Part shown: positions 1 to 6,349 of the stretch, one piece after another
Layout: each line of letters starts with the position of its first letter
Position numbering within the stretch: the first letter of the stretch is position 1
Assembly (NCBI GenBank): GCA_964570285.1
Contig: CAZMXP010000087.1
Coordinates: 1 to 11,539, forward strand
Reading direction: 5' to 3'
Length of the DNA: 11,539 bases
DNA from: CAZMXP01 sp964570285
GTDB taxonomy: Bacteria > Planctomycetota > PLA2
The notes under the pieces: model-generated
What the model was told of the DNA's origin: nothing
Seen by the model: only the letters and a program-made list of their open reading frames with translations
Database searches by the model: none
Translations under genes and position numbers: made by a program

Positions 1-213
1 GGATGGTCGAATCCGCCTCTTCCTCGGTTCCTAGGTTCCTGGGTTCCTTCTTCCAAGCTCAAGACGAAGGCTGTGATCCGCCGCGCCGTGCATTTCCCGG
101 TGGCCTTGGGCGTGCCCTCGCACCCTGAAAGGCGCGCGCGGCAACATCCTCGCGCGCCTCCGAACGCGTTCGCCCCTGAAACCCAAACACCCTTCGAGAT
201 TCCGACCCCCTCG
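1..213 (-). repeat. Dispersed repeat, copy A (inverted partner at 6350-6563)
   Basis: This segment matches the reverse complement of 6350-6563 at about 95% identity by eye: roughly 11 differences including a one-base indel. It may continue left of the window. Landmarks shared by both copies are three tandem 8-bp units (GGAACCNA on the minus strand, near 26-50), a perfect CGAACGCGTTCG palindrome at 161-172, and a block around 57-125. Homology stops near 213, only 21 bp after the 3' end of the permease gene. Copy B sits in the same orientation, 27 bp after the 3' end of another gene. Short open frames cross it but differ between copies and look non-coding. No transposase is visible. It could be a non-autonomous mobile element, a structured RNA or a relic of one. 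Confidence 0.85.
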
Positions 214-234
214 TGGCTCAGAGGCGGCGCCGTG

Positions 235-1425
235 CTATCCGGCCGGCATCCGCAGGAAGGCGCGCTGGCCGTGCAGGTAGGCGGCGACGGCGAGGGCGGC
301 GATCGCGGAGTAGGCGACCCACGGCTCGCCGGCATCGCGCACGAACCACGACACCTCGCTGCCGACCGTGGCGGAAGCCCGCGGGAAGCTCAGGCCGAAC
401 GCGATGAGCCCGGTCGCCGGAGCCCAGAGGCGCCACCCCCCGAGGAAGGCCGCACGCATCGCCGCCCACCAGATCAGGACGAAACAGGCGACCCGAACCG
501 GGGTTAGGCCACCGAAGATGCCGGGCAGAGGCGCCATGACCGCGATCGGGAGAACGATCAGCGGGAGCGCGAGGACAGGGAAGATCCTCACGCGCGAAAC
601 GGGAAGGCCGCCGAGGATCCCGAGTACTTCGCGGGCGCCGCGGAAGACCACGCAGCCGAGGAGGAAGACGAGGGCAGCGACGATCCACCGCGGAACCCAG
701 GCGTAGAATTCCGACGCGCAGAGGATGAGCCAGAACAGTGCAGGGCCGGAGCTTCGCGTCCAGTGCCACGCGACGAGCCGCAGCGGGGAGTAGGTCGAAG
801 GCGGGAACGGCACGCGCACGGAAAGAGGGGCGGAACCCGGCCCGACGTCGACCGCGGCCGGTGTGATCCGCCACAGCAGAAGCCCCAAGCCGAGGGAGAG
901 GACGCCGAAGGACGCCGCGAACTGTAATGACGTCGCGAACGGCGCACTGCCGACGGCGACGACGCCGAGGAGCAGGGCGAGCAGCGCGCGCGCGCCGCCC
1001 GCCCACCGCGCGCTCCGGCAGGAGAGCAGCGAGTAGAAGAGGATCGCCGCTGCGGACGCGGCGAGGAGATTCAGTCCCAGCAGCGCGGGCGTCCCCCATT
1101 CTCCGAAGAAGTGGTCGACCAGGAGCGTGCCGCCGCCGAGGAAGAGCAGGAGCGGCAGCAGCACGCCCAGCGCGCGGAGCAGGATCACGGTCGTGCCGCG
1201 CACCGGCCATCCGGCGACGGCGGCGGGGTAGCTCGGCGTCGAGGAGCCGCCCACGAACGCGGCGGCCCACGCGGCGAGCAAGGGCAGGATCACCGCGACG
1301 TTTCCTGCGCGCGCCAGGTAGGGTCGCATCCCGTAGCCGAAGAGGGCGACCGCCACCGAAAGGCCGCCGCCGAGCAGCAGCGCGATCCGCAGCCTCGGAT
1401 CGCGGCGGAGCAGCGCGAGGATCAC
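235..1425 (-). CDS. Polytopic membrane protein, putative ABC-2-like permease
   Basis: This is a 396-aa, very hydrophobic protein with about ten or more predicted membrane segments, for example near residues 13-30, 43-60, 80-100, 115-135 and 140-160, and several toward the C-terminus. No strong family motif is visible, so the permease call rests on topology and on its position as last gene behind a YtrB-like ABC ATPase homologue. The GTG start is chosen because it overlaps the ATPase stop as GTGA (1422-1425), the classic arrangement for translational coupling. The frame stays open far upstream, but that stretch is the shadow of the ATPase gene. Because the neighbouring nucleotide-binding protein appears catalytically dead, active transport is uncertain. 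The complex may be a sensor or scaffold, or may borrow another ATPase. Confidence 0.8.
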   Translation of the reverse strand: MILALLRRDPRLRIALLLGGGLSVAVALFGYGMRPYLARAGNVAVILPLLAAWAAAFVGGSSTPSYPAAVAGWPVRGTTVILLRALGVLLPLLLFLGGGTLLVDHFFGEWGTPALLGLNLLAASAAAILFYSLLSCRSARWAGGARALLALLLGVVAVGSAPFATSLQFAASFGVLSLGLGLLLWRITPAAVDVGPGSAPLSVRVPFPPSTYSPLRLVAWHWTRSSGPALFWLILCASEFYAWVPRWIVAALVFLLGCVVFRGAREVLGILGGLPVSRVRIFPVLALPLIVLPIAVMAPLPGIFGGLTPVRVACFVLIWWAAMRAAFLGGWRLWAPATGLIAFGLSFPRASATVGSEVSWFVRDAGEPWVAYSAIAALAVAAYLHGQRAFLRMPAG

Positions 1426-2270
1426 GCGCGCCCCTCGCAGAGTTCCGTCAGCAGCTCCTCCACGGTCGGCACGCGCACGTCGCCCTCCCCGAGGGAGCCC
1501 GCATCCCCGTCGAAGAGGCCGCGGGCCCAGCGCCCGACGACCCGGCCGCGCACGAAGCCGGGGCGCGCCGCGAGGTCCTCGATCGCCCGGGTGCGCAACT
1601 GCACGATGCGGTACCGGCGCGCCACATCCTCGAGCGGCAGGTCGGCGAGCCAACGCCCCCCGTCGAGGATGAGCAGCCGCCCCCGAGCCCCCTGAACATC
1701 CTCCGCGTAGCCGGTGGCGATGAGCGCGGCGCACGCTTCCTCCCCGATGAGGGCGTGAACCTCCTCCATCCAGTCCGCCCGCTCGCGCCCCGCGAGGCCG
1801 CCCGCGGGCCCGTCCAGCAGCAGCAGTTCCGGATGGTGGGCCAGCGCGCACAGCAGGCCGACGCGGCGCCCCTCGAGGTGGCTCAGCGAACCGAGGCGCG
1901 CGCCGCGTGCGAGGCGGAATCGATCGAGCAGCGCGGCCTCGCGGCCCCGATCCCAGCGGGGGAAGAGCCCGGCATGGAGGTCGAGCACGTGCCCGATGCG
2001 CAGGCTCCCCGGCAGCAGTGGCAACGGCGGCATGTAGCCGATGCGCCGCCGTACCGCGACGGGTTCAGCGACGGGATCGAGGCCGAAGACCGTGACGCGC
2101 CCCTCGGCGCAGCGCACCATGCCCAGGATCAGTTGCAACAGCGTACTGGCGCCTCCGCCGAAGCGCTCGAGAACCACCGCCCTCTCCCCGGCCGCGAGCT
2201 TCAGGTCCACGCCCGCGAGCGGCGGCGGCGCGCCGCGCACGGTCCGGACCACGCCCTCGAGTTCGACCAC
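1422..2270 (-). CDS. Degenerate ABC ATPase-like protein (YtrB-type fold, catalytic residues lost)
   Basis: This 282-aa protein follows the layout of a YtrB/NatA-type ABC nucleotide-binding subunit throughout, including the FPRWD segment near residues 103-107 and a C-terminal tail ending in a VPTVEELL block. Every ATP-handling motif is altered. The P-loop reads ERFGGGAST (35-43), with Ala41 where Lys is expected. The Q-loop position is Pro82. The signature is LSHLE (129-133) instead of LSxG. Walker B keeps Asp153 but has Gly154 instead of the catalytic Glu. The D-loop is GLAG (158-161), and the switch position is Gly187 instead of His. The frame is intact and hydrophobic spacing is conserved, so this looks like a maintained pseudo-ATPase and not a decaying gene. 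The GTG start lies 2 nt beyond the TPR gene stop, with GAGG just upstream. Family assignment is confident; loss of ATPase activity is inferred. Confidence 0.85.
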   Translation of the reverse strand: MVELEGVVRTVRGAPPPLAGVDLKLAAGERAVVLERFGGGASTLLQLILGMVRCAEGRVTVFGLDPVAEPVAVRRRIGYMPPLPLLPGSLRIGHVLDLHAGLFPRWDRGREAALLDRFRLARGARLGSLSHLEGRRVGLLCALAHHPELLLLDGPAGGLAGRERADWMEEVHALIGEEACAALIATGYAEDVQGARGRLLILDGGRWLADLPLEDVARRYRIVQLRTRAIEDLAARPGFVRGRVVGRWARGLFDGDAGSLGEGDVRVPTVEELLTELCEGRA

Positions 2271-2272
2271 CG

Positions 2273-3127
2273 CTACCTCTGCGAGAGCACCTCGAGCGCC
2301 TCCTTGAGCTGCTGGTCGTCGGGGAAGAGCTTCTGGCCGTCGATCCAGACCTGCCGCGCCTTCTCCGGGTTGCCCGCGTCCTTGTAGAGCGTGCCGAGGC
2401 GGTAATAGCTTTGCGAGTGCTCCGGGGCGAGCGGGAGCCGCCGCTGGATCTCGACGAGTTCCTCGAACTGCTTGATCGCGCCGGGGCGCAGGCCGACGAA
2501 CTCGGGCGCCATGCTCTGCCCGAAGGCCTTGCCATAGCGCGCTTGCCAGTGGTCGGGGTCGAGTTCGATCGCGGCGTCGTAGGCCTTGGTCGCCTCGCCC
2601 CAGCTCTCGCCCTGCGCCGGGCCCGGCGTCATCGACGCGGTCTTGGCGACCCACGACGTCGCGAGCGCGACGCGCAGGTCGGCGTTGGCGGGGTCGCGCT
2701 CGATCTCCTTCTTCAGGCGGTCGATCGTCCTGTCGATCTTCGCGACGTTGGACGTGAGCCGGTAGAAGAGGCGGTTGGACTGTTGCCAGTTGAACGGCTT
2801 GCCGAGGATGCCTTCGAGGAGGTCCGCGGGGGCGACCTCCTCCTCCGGCGCGGGCTCCGCCGGCGCCTTCGGGCGAGGCTCGGGGGGCGCGGGGGGAGCG
2901 ACAATCGGTCGCTCGGGAGGGGCGGCCTCCGCCTCCGGCGCGCGCCGCAACGACGCGACCTCCCGGCGCAACGCGGCGATCTCCTGCAACGCCTGCGCGG
3001 CGGAGGGGTCGCGCGCGGAGGTGCGCGCGGCGGCGGGCGCCGGTTCGAGGAGGCGCGTCAGCAGCGCGCCGAAGAGGCCGCCGGCAAGGGCGGCCGCCAG
3101 TACCAGAATGAGAACTCCCCGCTGCAT
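2273..3127 (-). CDS. Membrane-anchored TPR protein
   Basis: This 284-aa protein has an N-terminal signal anchor (residues 4-27), then a probable short coiled coil (about 44-63), a Pro/Ala/Glu-rich linker (about 64-100), and a helical C-terminal half with tetratricopeptide-like repeats. The clearest repeats are around YDAAIELDPDHWQARYGKA (183-201) and YYRLGTLYKDAGNPEKARQV (241-260). It should hold the TPR domain on the periplasmic or outer face and act in protein-protein contacts. The ATG at 3127 is preferred over upstream in-frame starts because the hydrophobic anchor begins there and a TAGACT box sits 7 nt upstream. It is the first gene of a three-gene operon, separated by 2 nt from the degenerate ABC protein, so it is probably a partner of that membrane complex. 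Its specific function is unknown. Confidence 0.85.
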   Translation of the reverse strand: MQRGVLILVLAAALAGGLFGALLTRLLEPAPAAARTSARDPSAAQALQEIAALRREVASLRRAPEAEAAPPERPIVAPPAPPEPRPKAPAEPAPEEEVAPADLLEGILGKPFNWQQSNRLFYRLTSNVAKIDRTIDRLKKEIERDPANADLRVALATSWVAKTASMTPGPAQGESWGEATKAYDAAIELDPDHWQARYGKAFGQSMAPEFVGLRPGAIKQFEELVEIQRRLPLAPEHSQSYYRLGTLYKDAGNPEKARQVWIDGQKLFPDDQQLKEALEVLSQR

Positions 3128-3130
3128 GGT

Positions 3131-3149
3131 CGCCAGTCTACCACTGGCG
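3131..3149 (-). promoter_or_regulatory. Leaderless-type promoter with overlapping dyad operator
   Basis: Within the 64-bp divergent gap, CGCCAGT (3131-3137) and ACTGGCG (3143-3149) form a perfect 7-bp inverted repeat with a 5-bp spacer. On the minus strand the -10-like box TAGACT (3135-3140) lies inside it and ends 7 nt before the TPR gene ATG, with no Shine-Dalgarno sequence between. A repressor bound to the dyad would cover this promoter, and possibly the divergent GH114-like gene too. Confidence 0.55.
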
Positions 3150-3191
3150 AAACGGGGGCCATTCTGGTTCGATGGACGGCGAGGTAAGGAC

Positions 3192-4082
3192 ATGAGGACT
3201 CTCGCGCTGTTGCTGCTCCTTCCGCTGGCCACCGCCGGGCGTGCGGCCGGGTCGAGGGCCGATCTCTCGTGGGTGCAGAGCTGGGCGATCCAGCTCCAGG
3301 GCGCGAAGATCGACGAACTCGTCGCGTCGACCTACGACGTCGTCGTGATCGACTACTCCCGCGACGGCGGCGCGTCGGGCGAGTACACGTTTGGCGAGAT
3401 CCAGCGCGTCCGCGACTCCGGCAAGGTCGTCCTCGCCTACCTGTCCGTCGGCGAGGCGGAGAACTACCGCTTCTACTGGAAGAAGGGGTGGAAGACAGGC
3501 AAGCCGAGCTTCCTCGGGCCGGAGAATCCCGACTGGGCGGGCAACTTCCGCGCGAAGTATTGGCTCAGCGGCTGGTGGGACCTCGTGCTGAAGCCCTACC
3601 TCGACCGGATCATGGCCGCCGGCTTCGACGGCGTCTTCCTCGATACCGTCGACTCCTACTGGTACTGGTACGAGGAGGGGGGGCAGTCCCTGCGCACGAG
3701 CGCCAACCGGATGTGCCAGCTCGTCTCGAAGATCGCCACCTACACCCGCGGCGCGACCTGGGACGGCTTCGTCCTTTGCGCCAACAACGGCGTCGGCCTG
3801 CTCGAAGACGCGTCGGCGACGAACGCAAACGGCTACAAGGCCGCCCTCGACGCCGTCAACGTCGAGTCGCTCTTCTACAACTACTGGAGCGAGGAGGACC
3901 AGGCCTACCGCCTCGAGATGCTCGGCCTCTTCGCCGATGCGGGCAAGCTGCTGCTCAACGTCGAGTACATCGAACGGAACGCGATCGAGAGCTACGAGGC
4001 CCTGCTCGCCGCGACCGAGCCGGCCATGATCGGCTACCCCGCCTACCCCGACCGCCTGCTCGACGAGTTGTACCTACCGTAG
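3192..4082 (+). CDS. Secreted GH114-like glycosidase (MJ1477/TM1410 family)
   Basis: This 296-aa protein begins with a signal peptide (residues 1-19, a long Leu run followed by Ala/Gly residues). The mature part reads as a TIM-barrel of the glycoside hydrolase 114 / MJ1477-TM1410 family, whose characterised members cleave alpha-1,4-polygalactosaminidase-type substrates. Recognisable strands are VVVIDYSRDGG (50-60), VLAYLSVGEAENY (80-92), GFDGVFLDTVDSYWYW (144-159), FVLCANNG (193-200) and LLLNVEYI (253-260). Asp54, Glu88 or Glu90, and Asp151 or Asp154 are the likely active-site acids. Length is normal for a single catalytic domain. The ATG is supported by the signal peptide and by GAGG (3181-3184), 7 nt upstream. 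It is transcribed divergently from the TPR/ABC operon. A role in exopolysaccharide processing is inferred; the substrate is unknown. Confidence 0.88.
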   Translation: MRTLALLLLLPLATAGRAAGSRADLSWVQSWAIQLQGAKIDELVASTYDVVVIDYSRDGGASGEYTFGEIQRVRDSGKVVLAYLSVGEAENYRFYWKKGWKTGKPSFLGPENPDWAGNFRAKYWLSGWWDLVLKPYLDRIMAAGFDGVFLDTVDSYWYWYEEGGQSLRTSANRMCQLVSKIATYTRGATWDGFVLCANNGVGLLEDASATNANGYKAALDAVNVESLFYNYWSEEDQAYRLEMLGLFADAGKLLLNVEYIERNAIESYEALLAATEPAMIGYPAYPDRLLDELYLP

Positions 4083-4120
4083 GCTCGCGACGGCGCGCCT
4101 CCGCCGCCGGTCCCGCGCGC

Positions 4121-4126
4121 TACAAT
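4121..4126 (+). promoter_or_regulatory. -10 box TACAAT of the 4136-5029 cassette
   Basis: TACAAT ends 9 nt before the GTG of the first cassette gene, and no Shine-Dalgarno sequence lies between. Transcription would start at or next to the start codon, giving a leaderless or nearly leaderless mRNA. Confidence 0.5.
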
Positions 4127-4135
4127 GGCTGTGCA

Positions 4136-4339
4136 GTGCCGAGAAAGCGCGTCATCACGACCAGGGTCCTCCGTCGGGGCGAGAAGGCGGAGGACGACGA
4201 TTGGGATGGGACGACCATGGGAGAGCGCATTGCCGCCGTCTGGGAGTTGACGCGGCAGTGCCTGGAGTGGACCCGGACGGCGGCGGATGAACCGAGACTT
4301 CAGAGATCTGTTAGCCGAGTTCAACGCCGCCGGCGTTGA
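4136..4339 (+). CDS. Small protein of unknown function, first gene of nucleotidyltransferase cassette
   Basis: This 67-aa protein has a basic N-terminus (PRKRVITTRVLRRG), an acidic patch (EDDDW, about residues 25-29), a helical middle (MGERIAAVWELTRQCLEW) and a conserved-looking tail, EPRLQRSVSRVQRRRR. Small proteins with this ERxxAVxxL...PRLQRxV layout are, as I recall, often encoded directly upstream of MNT-like nucleotidyltransferases. They have no established function and may be antitoxin-like partners. Its 3' end overlaps the nucleotidyltransferase gene by 53 bp in another frame, which suggests tight co-expression. The GTG at 4136 is chosen for the TACAAT box; an ATG at 4217 would give only 40 aa and lose the basic N-terminus. 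Confidence 0.7.
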   Translation: MPRKRVITTRVLRRGEKAEDDDWDGTTMGERIAAVWELTRQCLEWTRTAADEPRLQRSVSRVQRRRR

Positions 4340-4736
4340 GTACCTCGTGGTCGGGGCGCATGCCCTGGCGGCGCACGGATACGTCCGTGCCACGAAGGAT
4401 CTCGACCTCTGGATCCGGCCTGAGCCTGGCAACGCGCGACGTGTCCTCGTCGCCCTCCGGTCGTTCGGCGCGCCACTGCACGACCTGACGGAAGCGGACC
4501 TGGTCTCGCCCGACACCGTCTTCCAGATCGGCGTCGCGCCGGTCCGGATCGACATCCTCACATCCATTGCGGGCGTCCCCTTCGAAAGCGCCTGGGCCGA
4601 CCGGGTCGCCGCGCCCTTCGGGGACCAGGCGGTCTCCATCCTCTCCCGACGCGACCTCATCCGGAACAAGCGCGCCGCGGGACGCGATCAGGACCTGCTG
4701 GACGTCAAGTGGCTGGAGAGCCACCCTCCCCGATGA
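4287..4736 (+). CDS. MNT/AbiEii-like nucleotidyltransferase
   Basis: This 149-aa protein is a compact polymerase-beta-type nucleotidyltransferase. It shows the pattern VVGAHALAAHGYVRATKDLDLW (residues 21-42), where the small-residue loop binds the nucleotide and Asp38 and Asp40 would bind metal. A third acidic residue is Asp89 in VRIDIL. The C-terminal block RRDLIRNKRAAGRDQDLLDV (121-140) is typical of the DUF6036/AbiEii-like group. Some relatives are toxins or enzymes of toxin-antitoxin and phage-abortive systems that transfer nucleotides to RNA or protein; others are uncharacterised. All three acidic residues are present, so activity is plausible. It overlaps the upstream small gene by 53 bp and the downstream gene by ATGA (4733-4736), so the three genes form one translationally coupled cassette. 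Confidence 0.88.
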   Translation: MNRDFRDLLAEFNAAGVEYLVVGAHALAAHGYVRATKDLDLWIRPEPGNARRVLVALRSFGAPLHDLTEADLVSPDTVFQIGVAPVRIDILTSIAGVPFESAWADRVAAPFGDQAVSILSRRDLIRNKRAAGRDQDLLDVKWLESHPPR

Positions 4737-5029
4737 GCAGGGCCCACGCCGCGGGCCGCTGCGCCGCCGAGGGAGCTGCCAGAGCTTCGCGCCGCCACCA
4801 TCTCGCGAGGCTCAAGCGGAAGGTGCGCGACTACTACGGAGGCTGGCCGAGAATGAGCGAGCGGGAGGCCCGCACGGTCGGCGTGCTCGCCCACACGCGC
4901 ACCCTCTGCTCCTGCTGGATGTGCGGCAACCCGCGCCGCTACACCAAGGAGGTTCCGCTGGCGGAGATGCGCCTCCATGGCCGGAGGCGCCGCCCGTCCC
5001 GCTCGCCCGGCGCGAGCTACTTTCCGTAG
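4733..5029 (+). CDS. Small basic protein with CSCWMCGNPRRY motif
   Basis: This 98-aa protein starts at an ATGA overlap with the nucleotidyltransferase stop. It is rich in Arg and His and contains HHLARLKRKVRDYYGG (residues 22-37) and CSCWMCGNPRRY (59-70), with Cys59, Cys61 and Cys64 as possible metal ligands. I recognise it as a widespread uncharacterised small-protein type defined by a C-S-C-[WY]-M-C-x-N-x-R core, often found near toxin-antitoxin-like genes. The highly basic composition suggests RNA or DNA contact. The tail after residue 82 is low-complexity, and its last 13 bp overlap the convergent lipoprotein gene, so the original C-terminus may have been altered. Confidence 0.75.
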   Translation: MSRAHAAGRCAAEGAARASRRHHLARLKRKVRDYYGGWPRMSEREARTVGVLAHTRTLCSCWMCGNPRRYTKEVPLAEMRLHGRRRRPSRSPGASYFP

Positions 5030-6126
5030 GCCGCCTTCAGCGCCGCGGGGTCGCCGCGCGCGCCCAGTCGCCAGGTGCGCCCGTCGGCGCGCAGCGTCGC
5101 GACGGCGTCGCCGGTGCGCAGGAAGGCGGCGAGCGTGCCCGCCACGGGTGCGAGCGCGCGCGGCGTCGTGCCGTCGGGCTCGGCGTCGCGACCGAGGCGG
5201 GCGATCCCCGCGTCGACGGTCAACGTGAAACCCTGGGGCGCCTTGAGCGAGTCCGCCGGGATCCCGTCGGCGCGCGCGACGAGACAGAGCCTCGGCCCGT
5301 CCACTCCGACGACCCAGCCCCCGGTCGCCTGCGCGGCAACCTCCCCGATGGCCGCGGTATCCCCCCACAGCCCCTTGAGCAGGCGCGCGGCGGCGGCGCT
5401 CCCTCCCGCGACATGCCGGAAGTCGCGCGGCAGCGCGGCGACGAGCGCGGCGAGATCCTTCACGCCGGGATCGATCTCCTGCCGCGTCTCGAGGTGCGCG
5501 TCCACGACGACCTCCTGCCCGTCCCGCCGGACGGTCGCCTCGAAGCCCTCGCCGACGTCGAGCAGGTGGCGCACGACCGCGATGGCGTCCCCCGCGCCCC
5601 CTGCCTTTCCCTGCACCATGCCGAGAAGCCCCTCGATCATGGGGCGGTAGAGATCCCTCACCTGCTTCACGTCCACGCGCGCGAAGAGGTCGGCGTCGGG
5701 CCTCGCGGCCGCGAGCGGACAGCCGCCGCGCGCGCCGCCGGGCAGCGTCGCGAACCCCTGGTAGGCGCCGGAGACACTGGCAAGCAGCGTCAGCGTCGGG
5801 CCGGTGCCGCTCGCCGCCAGCACGAGCGGCTGCGCGCGGTCGACCGTCGCCGGGTCGAAGCCGAGCAGCTCCGCGAGGCGCGGCAGCGGATCGGCCGGCA
5901 CGCCGCGAAGGTCGGCGAAGGGCTTCAGCGCGTCGGCGCTGCGCATGCCGAAGAGCGCGATCGCGTCCGTCGGGCAGAGCGACTCGATCGTGCCCTTGGC
6001 AGGGGGGGGCGCGGGGGGGGCGGCGCGAAGCGCTGCTCCCCCCGAGAGATCCGGAGGCGCGGGGGGGGCGGCCTCGCCGCCGCAGGCGGCGAACAGGGCG
6101 AGGAGGAGGAAAGGGGCGGGTCGCAC
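5017..6126 (-). CDS. Predicted lipoprotein of unknown function
   Basis: This 369-aa protein begins with a short hydrophobic signal and a plausible lipobox, LFAAC, with Cys15 as the lipidation site. A Pro/Ala/Gly linker (about 17-46) follows, then a domain with repeated beta-strand and helix patterns. Segments such as TDAIALFGMRSADALKPFADL (53-73) resemble DUF3352-like periplasmic proteins, but this is only an impression and no catalytic motif is visible. The GTG start is chosen because it opens the signal sequence and lies 6 nt after a TATGCT box; the frame stays open upstream with no better start. The linker is encoded by C8 tracts and contains an AAPPAP repeat. Its 3' end overlaps the convergent cassette by 13 bp, and its 5' end is divergent from a DUF2007 remnant with 31 bp between starts. 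Confidence 0.75.
   Translation of the reverse strand: MRPAPFLLLALFAACGGEAAPPAPPDLSGGAALRAAPPAPPPAKGTIESLCPTDAIALFGMRSADALKPFADLRGVPADPLPRLAELLGFDPATVDRAQPLVLAASGTGPTLTLLASVSGAYQGFATLPGGARGGCPLAAARPDADLFARVDVKQVRDLYRPMIEGLLGMVQGKAGGAGDAIAVVRHLLDVGEGFEATVRRDGQEVVVDAHLETRQEIDPGVKDLAALVAALPRDFRHVAGGSAAAARLLKGLWGDTAAIGEVAAQATGGWVVGVDGPRLCLVARADGIPADSLKAPQGFTLTVDAGIARLGRDAEPDGTTPRALAPVAGTLAAFLRTGDAVATLRADGRTWRLGARGDPAALKAAYGK
6002..6072. repeat. Three G8 homopolymer tracts and a 15-bp direct repeat
   Basis: G8 runs lie at 6002-6009, 6013-6020 and 6061-6068. The last two are inside the direct repeat CGCGGGGGGGGCGGC (6010-6024 and 6058-6072), spaced 48 bp, which is exactly 16 codons. They encode the repeated AAPPAP part of the lipoprotein linker. 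Such tracts are prone to slippage during replication. Confidence 0.85.
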
Positions 6127-6132
6127 GTACTC

Positions 6133-6138
6133 AGCATA
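6133..6138 (-). promoter_or_regulatory. -10 box TATGCT of the lipoprotein gene
   Basis: On the minus strand TATGCT ends 6 nt before the GTG start at 6126, and no Shine-Dalgarno sequence fits between them. This predicts a leaderless transcript. Confidence 0.45.
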
Positions 6139-6145
6139 ACTTCGA

Positions 6146-6151
6146 CAGAAT
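6146..6151 (+). promoter_or_regulatory. -10-like box CAGAAT before the DUF2007 remnant
   Basis: CAGAATGG lies 6 nt before the GTG at 6158. It resembles TAGAATGG placed 7 nt before the GTG of the intact DUF2007 gene at 7496. The first base departs from TANNNT, so this may be a decayed promoter. Confidence 0.35.
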
Positions 6152-6157
6152 GGCCCC

Positions 6158-6322
6158 GTGGCTCGGCGGGCGAAGGAGCCTCCCATCCTCGAGAGGGTCG
6201 CCGTCTGCGGGGGCGCCAGAGTGATGGTCGCCACGGGGCAGGCGGAGGCCGCGCGGGAAATCCTATGCCGCGCCCACCCCCGTCGCCGCTGCAACGCCTG
6301 CGGCTACGGCTGGCGGGGCTGA
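6158..6322 (+). pseudogene. Internally deleted DUF2007/zinc-ribbon remnant
   Basis: This 54-codon open frame starts with GTG. Its middle, PILERVAVCGGARVMVATGQ followed by AEAAREIL, aligns with PILAAATGGAVVMVPPSEAEWAREVL of the intact protein at 7496-7891. Its end, RRRCNACGYGWRG, aligns with RKRCASCGHAWRG, including the last C-x2-C of the zinc ribbon and the exact C-terminus. Missing are the first half of the DUF2007 domain, the first C-x2-C, and the hydrophobic stretch between the two Cys pairs. Nucleotide divergence suggests an old paralogue and not a fresh duplicate. It is called a remnant because half the fold and half the metal site are absent, but the frame is intact, so a short functional product cannot be excluded. 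Confidence 0.65.
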
Positions 6323-6349
6323 GGGGCGCGCGCGGTTCCCGTCCGCGGA

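Noticed and set aside
73..507. Plus-strand frame starting in repeat copy A
   Set aside because: It is only partly shared with copy B, runs into permease antisense, and the two copies diverge without codon-level constraint.
1422..2270. Possibility that the altered ABC motifs are a frameshift or misread frame
   Set aside because: The motifs were re-read codon by codon in the reverse complement. The frame is continuous and flanking hydrophobic strands align on both sides of each altered site.
927..2387. 486-codon plus-strand frame across the ABC operon
   Set aside because: It is antisense to the permease, ABC and TPR genes, whose minus-strand products have clear domains, membrane segments and coupled starts.
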